Origin: Nitrospinaceae bacterium
GTDB taxonomy: Bacteria; Nitrospinota; Nitrospinia; Nitrospinales; VA-1
Reading direction: 5' to 3'
Length of the DNA: 64,000 nucleotides
Assembly: GCA_029261595.1 (NCBI GenBank)
Contig: JAJDAZ010000002.1
Coordinates: forward strand, 106,174-170,173
Every line of letters begins with the position of its first letter. Position 1 is the first letter of the stretch. Of the stretch, positions 44,058 through 51,726 are shown one piece after another. The translations under genes were made by a program, and so were the position numbers. The notes beneath the pieces are model-generated. The model was not told where the DNA came from. It did not search any database and worked only from the letters and a program-made list of their open reading frames with translations.

Positions 44058-45908
44058 TCAGGGGGTTTTTGAGGGTGGATAAGCCTTTGCCACATGTGCC
44101 ATCAGGTAAACAATGGACCGGGTACAGCCGAGCAGATCCACCATCGACAGGCTTTCCCCCGGTTCGTGCATGCGGGAGTCGGAATCATAGGGACCCAGAC
44201 AAAGGGGTTGCACGTCTCCCAGGGCCTCTAGAAGTTTGGCGACAAAGGGAATGGACCCTCCGCAACCATACAGACAGCTTCGCTGCCCGAATCCCTTTTC
44301 CAGGGCTTCCATAGCGAGTGGAAAAACAGGGTGTTTGCATGCCGTCATCCAGGGGGAGCAGCCCTTTTCCATGTGCATTTCTAACTCGAACCCGGACAAG
44401 GCATTCTTTTTAAGGTGGTTGATTAAATATTGCCCGGCTTGGGTTTCCTCGTTGCCGGGACCCAGGCGGACTTCTATGATCGCCTTGGAGGAGGGATTGT
44501 CAAAAGGCCGTGAATCCTCGTCCGGCTCTACCCAGAGGGACTGGACGCTCAGGGTTCCCTCATTGGGCGTGAGAAAAGTGTTGATATCCGTATGGAGGGA
44601 GCCATCGTTTAGAATGAGCCGGTCGATCATTTTTGCCAGTTGCAGTTCGGCAATGGGGAAGGGGCCGCCATGCATCCCCGAATGGGGGTCTTTGGTGGCG
44701 GATTGTAAAAAAAGATCAAAGACAGCATCTCCGGCATCCGACTCAAGCCTCGTCAATTTCAGGTTGAGGTTGAAATTATTCAATGCGGACAACAACCGCT
44801 CCAGGGCAATTTTCAGCCCGTCGGCGTCCCGGCAAGGGCTCAAGGTCAACCGGGCTCCGGCGGCCCCGAAAATTATGGACCCGGACACGCGATGGCCCGG
44901 ACGGACGTTGACGAAAGACTTCCTGAGCTGGGCCAGCAGAAGGGCTTCTTTTTTGGACGGGACGGTCAGTTGAGTGTCGGGCAACAGTCCGCCGGCCTCT
45001 CTCATCATTTCAATGGTGATGGGAACGTTGGCGTAGCCTGCTATTTCCTCCACTGTTTCTGGTGTGTCGGATTGGGCGATTTCCTTTACAGCCAACGAAT
45101 GGTCGGGATGAATCAGGCTTGCTAAAAGTTTGTATAAAGCGGTTTGTGCGTCGATGCCCTGCGGTTCTTTTTTTGGGGTGAGGGTGGCGTCCAACTGGAT
45201 GACGCCTCTGAGTGAAGTGGTCAGACCGGGAATCCCGGTGGCGGGGTTCACCACATCGGTGATGACCACGCAATCGACCGTGGAGAAAAACTCCTGATTC
45301 TGCTGGATTTGCCGGGCCAGCGAGTGCGAGCCACATTCCTCTTCGGTTTCATAGATCACTTTGATGTTGCATGGCAGGTCATCAAGTAAAAGTTTGGCTG
45401 AAGAATCCGGTTGCAAGGATTTTATAAGCGCGTCGATCGCCATGCCGATGGACACCACGCCGCTCAAATCGTCCGCCGCACCCCGGCCGTAGGCGCGGGT
45501 CTTGTCCTCATTCCAACGCAGTTCGGTGGGAGGGACGCCCGCCCATTTCTGGAACCTGCCGTCATCCATATAGGGTTGCTTGTCCAGATGGGCGTAAAAC
45601 AGGATCGTCGGTTTTTCTTCCGAGACCGTAATTTCCGCCAGTAATATCGGGGTGGCTCCGTGGCATTCTGCAGGGGACTGGTTGATTTTTATCCAGGTGA
45701 ACCCGATCTGACGAAGATAGTCCTCGGCGCACTGGAGAATTTCCTTCATGTCGACGGGGGTCGTGCGGTCGCCCTCGAATTCGTTGACGTTGAAACTCCT
45801 GCTGTCAATGCCCACCATTTTGTCGAGGAAATTCATATGCCAGGCGACGAGTTCGGAATCCGGTTGAATTTCCCGGCTGGCTGTTTTGAATAATTCGTTT
45901 TCGTTCAT
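44058..45908 (-). CDS. M20-family zinc metallopeptidase-like protein
   Basis: 616 residues, longer than the usual 450-480 of the family. Likely metal and catalytic residues are H107 and D109 in YAHLDKQP, D147 in GRGAADDLSG, E190/E191 in YETEEECGS, and a C-terminal histidine in MHEPGESL. The dimerisation domain in the middle (about 230-480) is enlarged. Members cut dipeptides or acyl-amino acids; the substrate is not evident. No signal peptide, so it acts in the cytoplasm. It is separated by 185 bases from the HD-GYP genes and seems unrelated to them. Confidence 0.88.
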   Translation of the reverse strand: MNENELFKTASREIQPDSELVAWHMNFLDKMVGIDSRSFNVNEFEGDRTTPVDMKEILQCAEDYLRQIGFTWIKINQSPAECHGATPILLAEITVSEEKPTILFYAHLDKQPYMDDGRFQKWAGVPPTELRWNEDKTRAYGRGAADDLSGVVSIGMAIDALIKSLQPDSSAKLLLDDLPCNIKVIYETEEECGSHSLARQIQQNQEFFSTVDCVVITDVVNPATGIPGLTTSLRGVIQLDATLTPKKEPQGIDAQTALYKLLASLIHPDHSLAVKEIAQSDTPETVEEIAGYANVPITIEMMREAGGLLPDTQLTVPSKKEALLLAQLRKSFVNVRPGHRVSGSIIFGAAGARLTLSPCRDADGLKIALERLLSALNNFNLNLKLTRLESDAGDAVFDLFLQSATKDPHSGMHGGPFPIAELQLAKMIDRLILNDGSLHTDINTFLTPNEGTLSVQSLWVEPDEDSRPFDNPSSKAIIEVRLGPGNEETQAGQYLINHLKKNALSGFELEMHMEKGCSPWMTACKHPVFPLAMEALEKGFGQRSCLYGCGGSIPFVAKLLEALGDVQPLCLGPYDSDSRMHEPGESLSMVDLLGCTRSIVYLMAHVAKAYPPSKTP

Positions 45909-45999
45909 TTTTTATTTTACCTGGTCAATAAGCTCCGCATAATTTTAATGAAACAACTCCAAGTGGTCTAATGCGTTAATAACCTGCTATTTAATATAT

Positions 46000-46028
46000 T
46001 TGATTCCAAAGGTTTTATATAGTATATA
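46000..46028 (+). promoter_or_regulatory. Possible sigma-70 promoter of the beta-barrel gene
   Basis: TTGATT (46000-46005), a 17-base spacer and TATATA (46023-46028), in a strongly A/T-rich stretch. It is 55 bases before the ATG at 46083. A second TATAAT-like box at about 46038 leaves the exact start open. Confidence 0.45.
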
Positions 46029-46082
46029 AATGACCATTATAATAGGTGCATATTATATGGATTTTAGGTGGACGAAAAAATA

Positions 46083-47087
46083 ATGAAGTATATCTGGATA
46101 ATTATCGCCATCGTTCTTGTTCAGCCGGTCACTGGCTTCGCCGAATATGAGAAACCGAGCCCGGTTCCTGGACTGATTTCAGATACTTTCCAACTCAGGC
46201 CTTGGGATCTCACTGTGCGGGCGATGGGGGGATACAACGATAATGTTCCCCTCGTAGCGGACGGCGACACCTTTTTTTTGGGTGAAACGGACAGTCCTTA
46301 TGTTGGTCTCATAATCGACGGCAAGTATCGGTTTTACGACCGAGGGGGATGGAAAGTGGGTGCGGGCATGCGCTTCGATAAAGTGTTGCACACCGACGAC
46401 CAGGATACCCCGACGGCTTTCAATGCCGATCAGTTAGAGTACGATGTTAGAGCTTTCAGTCCTTCGTTCTTTGTCCAGCGGCGGTTCAGTTTGGGAGGAA
46501 AATCTGTGACCTTGGGGGCCAATTACACCTACCTCAATGAATGGGCCGATATCTCGGCAGTCGGTCTCGATTCCCACTCCATTGGAGTGAACGCAGAAAT
46601 CATGATGCGTCGGGACGTGCAATTCAGCTTTAAATCCGGTTACTTTTGGAATAATTTTTTTGTGCAACAACCCCCAGTGAGTAATCGTGATGCAGAGTTT
46701 TTTACCGTTGGCCTCGGTGCAAAAAAATGGTTTCAGGGGCGTAGCCGTTCGATTGAAGTGGGCATGGCTTATAATACCAACGATGCCGAGGGTAAAAACT
46801 TCCAGTACGATGGTTATGAACTCGATGTTAAATTGACATCGCAGATCAAAGGGCCGGTATGGGCCAACGTTACATTTGAATTAGATTCGCGCGACTACGA
46901 GGGTTTTGTGCCTGCGCCCACCCGCACCGACCAGGAAATTTACACTTATGGTTTACAGGTTATTTGGGTCATCGACGCACACTGGACTGCAGACGCATTT
47001 TTTACTCATTCCGATTACTACGCCAACGACCCGTTTTATGAGGGGGATGTGAGCAAAAGTGGTGCGGGTATCAGCTACCGGTTTTAA
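46083..47087 (+). CDS. Outer-membrane beta-barrel protein
   Basis: 334 residues. A signal peptide (1-20, MKYIWIIIAIVLVQPVTGFA) is followed by alternating polar and hydrophobic strands with many Tyr, Trp and Gly, and the chain ends in a C-terminal phenylalanine (GISYRF), the usual sign for outer-membrane insertion. The general shape recalls porins or Slam-like barrels, but I cannot name a family. The ATG at 46083 was chosen over a GTG at 46068 because the signal peptide begins there. The lipoprotein gene begins 2 bases after its stop, so both are probably made together. Confidence 0.75.
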   Translation: MKYIWIIIAIVLVQPVTGFAEYEKPSPVPGLISDTFQLRPWDLTVRAMGGYNDNVPLVADGDTFFLGETDSPYVGLIIDGKYRFYDRGGWKVGAGMRFDKVLHTDDQDTPTAFNADQLEYDVRAFSPSFFVQRRFSLGGKSVTLGANYTYLNEWADISAVGLDSHSIGVNAEIMMRRDVQFSFKSGYFWNNFFVQQPPVSNRDAEFFTVGLGAKKWFQGRSRSIEVGMAYNTNDAEGKNFQYDGYELDVKLTSQIKGPVWANVTFELDSRDYEGFVPAPTRTDQEIYTYGLQVIWVIDAHWTADAFFTHSDYYANDPFYEGDVSKSGAGISYRF

Positions 47088-47089
47088 TT

Positions 47090-47626
47090 ATGAGCGATGA
47101 ATTCAATATGAAACGAAACCAATGGACCTGGGGAAATATCCTCCGCATGACTATTGCATTGATCGTTATTGCTGGCCTGACGGCTTGCGGTATTGGTGGA
47201 GTACGAACCGCAAATGTAAGTATTACCGGTGGCGCACAAACCGGTTCTGGGCCTACAGCCGAGGAACTGGCGGAACAGGAGAGAGAACGACGGGAACAGG
47301 CTGAGCGCGAACAACAGAGACAGCTAATCGAGGATATGCGCAACCAGGCAATAGCCGGGTTGAATAACGCCCTGCAGACCTTTTATCATGATCTTCCTCC
47401 CGGCTCCTTAACAGAGGAAGTCAGGCAAACGATGCGTGACCTCTTTGATCAAAGGGAAATCCTTCAAACCACATCAGATCCGGGTGTGATCTGGGATGGT
47501 TATCACCATGCGCAGGCCTTGTTATATGATGCCTATTTCGTTGCCGTGACAGTCGGCGCCTTCGACCCAACCGTCGTTGGACAGCGTAACTGGCAGGAAA
47601 CCTGGTTTTTCATTAGTAGTCCATAG
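47090..47626 (+). CDS. Lipoprotein of unknown function
   Basis: 178 residues. A long basic N-terminal region and a hydrophobic stretch end in the lipobox LTAC at about residue 33. A Gly/Ser/Thr-rich segment follows, then a highly charged helix (ELAEQERERREQAEREQQRQ) and a C-terminal globular part with WDGYHHAQALLYDAYF. It may start at 47090 or at a second ATG (47108). It follows the beta-barrel gene by 2 bases and may be its periplasmic or outer-membrane partner. No family recognised. Confidence 0.65.
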   Translation: MSDEFNMKRNQWTWGNILRMTIALIVIAGLTACGIGGVRTANVSITGGAQTGSGPTAEELAEQERERREQAEREQQRQLIEDMRNQAIAGLNNALQTFYHDLPPGSLTEEVRQTMRDLFDQREILQTTSDPGVIWDGYHHAQALLYDAYFVAVTVGAFDPTVVGQRNWQETWFFISSP

Positions 47627-47995
47627 GCTGCGGTTTTTTCTGGCTTGATGGCCACTCACCCTAATGAATGCAACCCGAACCCTCACAACAAATTCCCGGT
47701 GTTCAAAAAAAATCAGACCCTAAATTGCTCCTGAGCGATTGAGTCTTGACCAGGCTCCCCCACCAAACGACTGTTCTAATTTTCCTGACGCGCCACTTCT
47801 TTTTATTAGGATACTAAAAGGATTTGTCCTGCGCTTCGTTTGTGGCCTTTCACCCGGCAATGATTTTTTGTGCGAATCCTGCTTTAATAAATGCGTGAAT
47901 CTGGTATTGTTGATAGGAGGTCCGCTGGTTTAAATGCCTTACCAGCGCGCCTTCTCTTTTGAGAATGGGCTTGATATTATTCAGGAAATCCAACG
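47627..47995. other. 369-base gap without a confident gene
   Basis: No strong coding signal. A weak 21-codon frame at 47934-47999 follows an AGGAGG (47915-47920, 13 bases ahead) and overlaps the next gene by 4 bases. No clear terminator or promoter is seen. Confidence 0.5.
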
Positions 47996-48268
47996 ATGAT
48001 AGACAGGCTGATCAATCTTTGTAAGCTGATCACGATCATAAAAGAGCGTGGCAATTTTCCGCTCATCCGTCGCTCGCGCCGGCAATTGATTGATTTTCTT
48101 CTATGTCAGGGCGGGATGAATCATAAATCCATTTTTTTAGTTGTGCCCTATTGGTTTTATATGTTGAAAGGGTTGGACGTGCTGATCTGGCGGCTGGAAA
48201 CTTTTGGCTTTCTTTATTTACCCGGCCAGTCTGAAGAAGATAAACAACGGTTGAACGCCCGTCTTTAA
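47996..48268 (+). CDS. Small protein of unknown function
   Basis: 90 residues, basic at the start (IIKERGNFPLIRRSRRQ) with one hydrophobic, aromatic segment (SIFLVVPYWFYMLKGLDVLIW, about 45-65) that may lie in or on the membrane. No family recognised. The first GT39 gene starts 29 bases downstream on the same strand, so it may belong to the glycan region. The coding call is supported by the frame and place only. Confidence 0.4.
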   Translation: MIDRLINLCKLITIIKERGNFPLIRRSRRQLIDFLLCQGGMNHKSIFLVVPYWFYMLKGLDVLIWRLETFGFLYLPGQSEEDKQRLNARL

Positions 48269-48297
48269 AAATTTAATCTTCCCCCTCCTGACGTTTT

Positions 48298-49791
48298 TTG
48301 AATCACGAGAGAGCCTTGACCTCCCTGTTAAAAAATAAAAATTTCCAAATCGTATTTCTGCTGTATTCATCGGCTTTGATATTTTTGGGCCGGCAGTTGA
48401 ATGTGGGGTTGCCCAATTTCGACGATACGTATTACGCCCAGAAAGCCAAGGAAATGCTTGCTTCGGGCAACCTGTGGGTGGTGACGCACAATGGCCTTGT
48501 GGATTTCGCCAACCCGCCCCTGCCGTTCTGGTTGACCTCCCTCGCCTTTAAAGTTTTTGGCGTGTCGGGTTACGCCGCCGTTTTTTTCACGGCGTTGTTT
48601 GGAATCTTAACGGTGTATCTGACTTACAATTTATACCTTCACCTTTTCAAGAATAGCTGGGGCGGTTTTTTTGCCGCCTTCATTTTGATATTTCCCGGCA
48701 TGTTTGTGGATTCCTCGCGCCGGGGAATGGTGGACATCATCCTGGCGTTTTGCGTGACCGGGGCGATGTATTTTTTCGTCAAGGGGTTGGAGAACAGAAA
48801 ATTTTATCTGCCGTTTGGGTTGATGACCGCTTTGGCAATTTTAACCAAAAGCGTTCTCGGAGGGTTTCCTCTGGTCATTGCGGTCATCACGCTGGTGTGG
48901 TCGGGCCGTTGGCGGGAAATATTCTGCACCGCATTCATGGCGGGGACGGTGCTGGCCCTGTCCCTCGGCTTCAGCTGGCACTTGGTGAACTGGTTCACCT
49001 TCGGCCAATCTTTTGTGGACAAGCATTTTGGGGTGCTGTTGTTGAATCGAGCTTATGGCGAACCTGCGTCGCTATTTTATTTTCTGGGCTACGCCAAGGA
49101 TTTCCTGAAAAACTACTGGCCCTGGTTGCCTGTGGCTCTTATCGGCTTGTGGCAGTTCGGCAGGCGGGCTTTTGGGGAAAAGGACATCCGCTATCAATTG
49201 CTTTTTTCCTGGGTCGTGGTGATTTATCTTGTGATGAGCACCAGCAGGAATCAAACCCTGCGTTACCTTTTCATGATTTTTCCGGCGCTGGCCGTTATCA
49301 GTTCCCGGACCATCGCTCAATGGATTTCCGAGGGGACCAAAGAAAAATCCCTGCCCGCACTTTTTGCGATCGTCATGGGCACCGTGGTGTTCGTGAACGC
49401 CACGCCGTTTCAGGTGAAGGTCACCCTGTCGCCGAACAGCGTGGAGGTCCGGCAACTGGCGGCGGTGATCCATTTGAACACGCCTGCCGATCAAACTCTG
49501 GGCAATTATCGCCTGTCCATGTACAACCCGAGAAACGCTCTGTTGTTTTACTCGGACCGGTTTTTGGAGGACCCGATCGCCGATTCACTGGAGCTTTTGA
49601 GCCGGGTGGACCATCGACCGGACTCGACCTGGCTGACCTCCGTCCCTGAATATATAAAGCTGGATCAGGGGCATCCCGGCCGGTTTTATTTGATTCAGGC
49701 CAATCGAAAATATGCCTACTTCACGTCCGTGAAAAATAAGAAAAATATTCGCTATGATTTTTCAGAAATGACGTTGCCGCTGATACGCTGA
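48298..49791 (+). CDS. GT39/ArnT-like membrane glycosyltransferase 1
   Basis: 497 residues with about ten membrane helices. The first outside loop holds the acidic pair and tyrosine typical of GT39/GT83 enzymes (PNFDDTYYAQKAKEML), and the next loop has GLVDFANPPLPFWL. These enzymes move a sugar from a polyprenyl phosphate to lipid A, protein or another acceptor on the periplasmic face. The TTG at 48298 is the only usable start near the first helix. The 3' end overlaps the convergent GT39 gene by 40 bases. Confidence 0.85.
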   Translation: MNHERALTSLLKNKNFQIVFLLYSSALIFLGRQLNVGLPNFDDTYYAQKAKEMLASGNLWVVTHNGLVDFANPPLPFWLTSLAFKVFGVSGYAAVFFTALFGILTVYLTYNLYLHLFKNSWGGFFAAFILIFPGMFVDSSRRGMVDIILAFCVTGAMYFFVKGLENRKFYLPFGLMTALAILTKSVLGGFPLVIAVITLVWSGRWREIFCTAFMAGTVLALSLGFSWHLVNWFTFGQSFVDKHFGVLLLNRAYGEPASLFYFLGYAKDFLKNYWPWLPVALIGLWQFGRRAFGEKDIRYQLLFSWVVVIYLVMSTSRNQTLRYLFMIFPALAVISSRTIAQWISEGTKEKSLPALFAIVMGTVVFVNATPFQVKVTLSPNSVEVRQLAAVIHLNTPADQTLGNYRLSMYNPRNALLFYSDRFLEDPIADSLELLSRVDHRPDSTWLTSVPEYIKLDQGHPGRFYLIQANRKYAYFTSVKNKKNIRYDFSEMTLPLIR

Positions 49792-51494
49792 TTGGTGAAC
49801 AGGACGATCGTTTCAATGAGGTCGGCTTCTTTGAGTTCAAGGCCCTCATCCCACAATTGCTCGAGGAATTGTTTGTCGACCCGGCGTTTTTTCCAGATGG
49901 TGTCGGTGGACAGCCGGCTGAGAGTAAGGTCTTTGAATTCTCCTTGCCATACGGATTCCCGCATGACGACATAAACCTTTTCCTCCGTTTCAAGAAACGT
50001 GTGCAACATTTCCGACGTGAAAATGTATTTGGAATGTTGGCCCGTCAGCGCTCCCAACCGGGCCTGATGACTGCCCAGCCGGTAGACCCCGATTTTTTCC
50101 TGCCCATTTCCGGTTCGCGCAATTTCCAGGGCGAATTTTTTCATGGGATAGCGGTTGAAAAATGGGATCGCGTCGCCATGAATCAGGGACAAACTGAAGG
50201 TCTGGAATATTGCCAGAGTGAGGATCAAGGTGATCTTGCGCCGGACGATGAACATCAGGATCATGACTGTGGCTCCTGTGGCCAGGAACAAAGGAAGAAA
50301 CATGATCCTGAAAGGAACACTGGTGGTGGATTGCAGGGCAATGACGCCAACGGCGGTGACGAGGGTCAATCCAAAAAATATCAGGAGGGCCAGATAGAAG
50401 GGGATTTTAAACACCGGTCTTTTAAAACCGCGGGCAGAGTCCGCCAGCTGGGTAAAATAATGACCCAGGATCAATGCCAAAGGCGGTGCCACCGGAAGCA
50501 GATAACGGCTGTGCTCGATTCTGAATGCCGTAAACATGAGGATAGGAACCACAATCCATAGCGTGCAAAATAAAACGGCGTAGTTTTCTTTATCGAAAAT
50601 CCTGAGCATTTTAGATTTGAAGTCTTTGATCAGCAAGGCGCAGGAACATATCAGAAACAACGACCAGGGCAGGAAATATCGAACGAAAACTCCAGGATAA
50701 TAAAAACTGAATGGGGTTTGATGGAAAATGCGGTCACGCAGTTCAGGGCCCATCAAATGGTTCATAAACTCCTCGCCATGCAGGAAATACATGGTGGCGA
50801 ACCACGGAACGTCTACCGCCAGGAGGATCAGGATGCCGGTGGGTAAATGCATTTCGGCGAAAAATTTCCAATCCCCCCTGACAAAAAGAAACGCGGCGAT
50901 GGTCAGGCCGGGAAGAAGAATCGCCGGCGGGCCCTTGGTGAGGAAGCCCAACGCCATGGCAAGATAGAAAAGATAAAAGTTCCGCTTTCGGTGCGCTTCG
51001 TCCTGAAACCCTTTGATAAAAAAATAGAAGGCTGAGAGGATGAAAAAGCTCAGCGTCATGTCTGTTGTGGCCCAGCGGGAAATCTGGAAATGCAGGTAAA
51101 GGGAGGGCAGGATGAACGCCCCGACAAGGGCGGCCTGAGAGGTTATCAAACGCCGTCCCAAAAGAAACACCAGCCACGCGGACAAGGTCCCGAGCACCAC
51201 CGACCACAGGCGGGCGGACACGAGATTGATGCCAAACGTTTTGTAGGCCGCGGTCACCATCCAATAAAATAAAATGGGTTTGGCAAAGCGTTTTTCATCA
51301 TGGAACACAGGCGTCAGGTAGTCGCCCGATTGAATCATGTTTTTAGCGGAGAGGATGTAAAAGTTCTCGTCTGTATGATAAGGCGGAACTTCCCCCAGTT
51401 GATACGAAAACGAGAAAAAACAAAGGCAGGTCAATAAAACCAGGGCAAGGCTATTGACTGATTTTGTTTTTAATGAGTAGGGGAGGATCTGCAT
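49752..51494 (-). CDS. GT39/ArnT-like membrane glycosyltransferase 2
   Basis: 580 residues with about eleven membrane helices. The catalytic loop is YHTDENFYILSAKNM with the D-E pair, and the second loop is KRFAKPILFYWMVTAAYKTFG, close to ArnT-type transferases. The C-terminal 100 residues form a soluble periplasmic domain (GNGQEKIGVYRLGSHQARLGALTGQHSKYIF). Its stop lies 40 bases inside the convergent gene 48298-49791. The sugar donor and acceptor are unknown; it may decorate lipid A or a surface polymer. Confidence 0.88.
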   Translation of the reverse strand: MQILPYSLKTKSVNSLALVLLTCLCFFSFSYQLGEVPPYHTDENFYILSAKNMIQSGDYLTPVFHDEKRFAKPILFYWMVTAAYKTFGINLVSARLWSVVLGTLSAWLVFLLGRRLITSQAALVGAFILPSLYLHFQISRWATTDMTLSFFILSAFYFFIKGFQDEAHRKRNFYLFYLAMALGFLTKGPPAILLPGLTIAAFLFVRGDWKFFAEMHLPTGILILLAVDVPWFATMYFLHGEEFMNHLMGPELRDRIFHQTPFSFYYPGVFVRYFLPWSLFLICSCALLIKDFKSKMLRIFDKENYAVLFCTLWIVVPILMFTAFRIEHSRYLLPVAPPLALILGHYFTQLADSARGFKRPVFKIPFYLALLIFFGLTLVTAVGVIALQSTTSVPFRIMFLPLFLATGATVMILMFIVRRKITLILTLAIFQTFSLSLIHGDAIPFFNRYPMKKFALEIARTGNGQEKIGVYRLGSHQARLGALTGQHSKYIFTSEMLHTFLETEEKVYVVMRESVWQGEFKDLTLSRLSTDTIWKKRRVDKQFLEQLWDEGLELKEADLIETIVLFTNQRISGNVISEKS

Positions 51495-51726
51495 GGATTA
51501 TGATTGTTGGGAGGAAACGGGATCTCGCTGGAAGACAATGGAATTTGGTTTTCTGGTGATTACTAAAGGCAATGGGTCTGAAAAAGGGTTTTAAGATGAA
51601 ATGTTATAGTGGATGAATTATACTCCTTTTCCACCGAATCGAAAAACGGATTTGAAACTTATTGGAGTGCTTTTCCAATGGAAAAAATAAAATGGGTCTG
51701 GTGCTGAGCCGATTCAAAAAACAATC

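Noticed and set aside
26795..47117. Shared GATGAATTCAA-ATGAAAC at the starts of motE (about 26795) and the lipoprotein gene (about 47097)
   Set aside because: The match is under 20 bases with no wider similarity; probably chance around common start-region codons.
47739..47933. A 64-codon frame with a TTG start in the gap after the lipoprotein gene
   Set aside because: No ribosome site, no recognisable pattern and unlikely composition.
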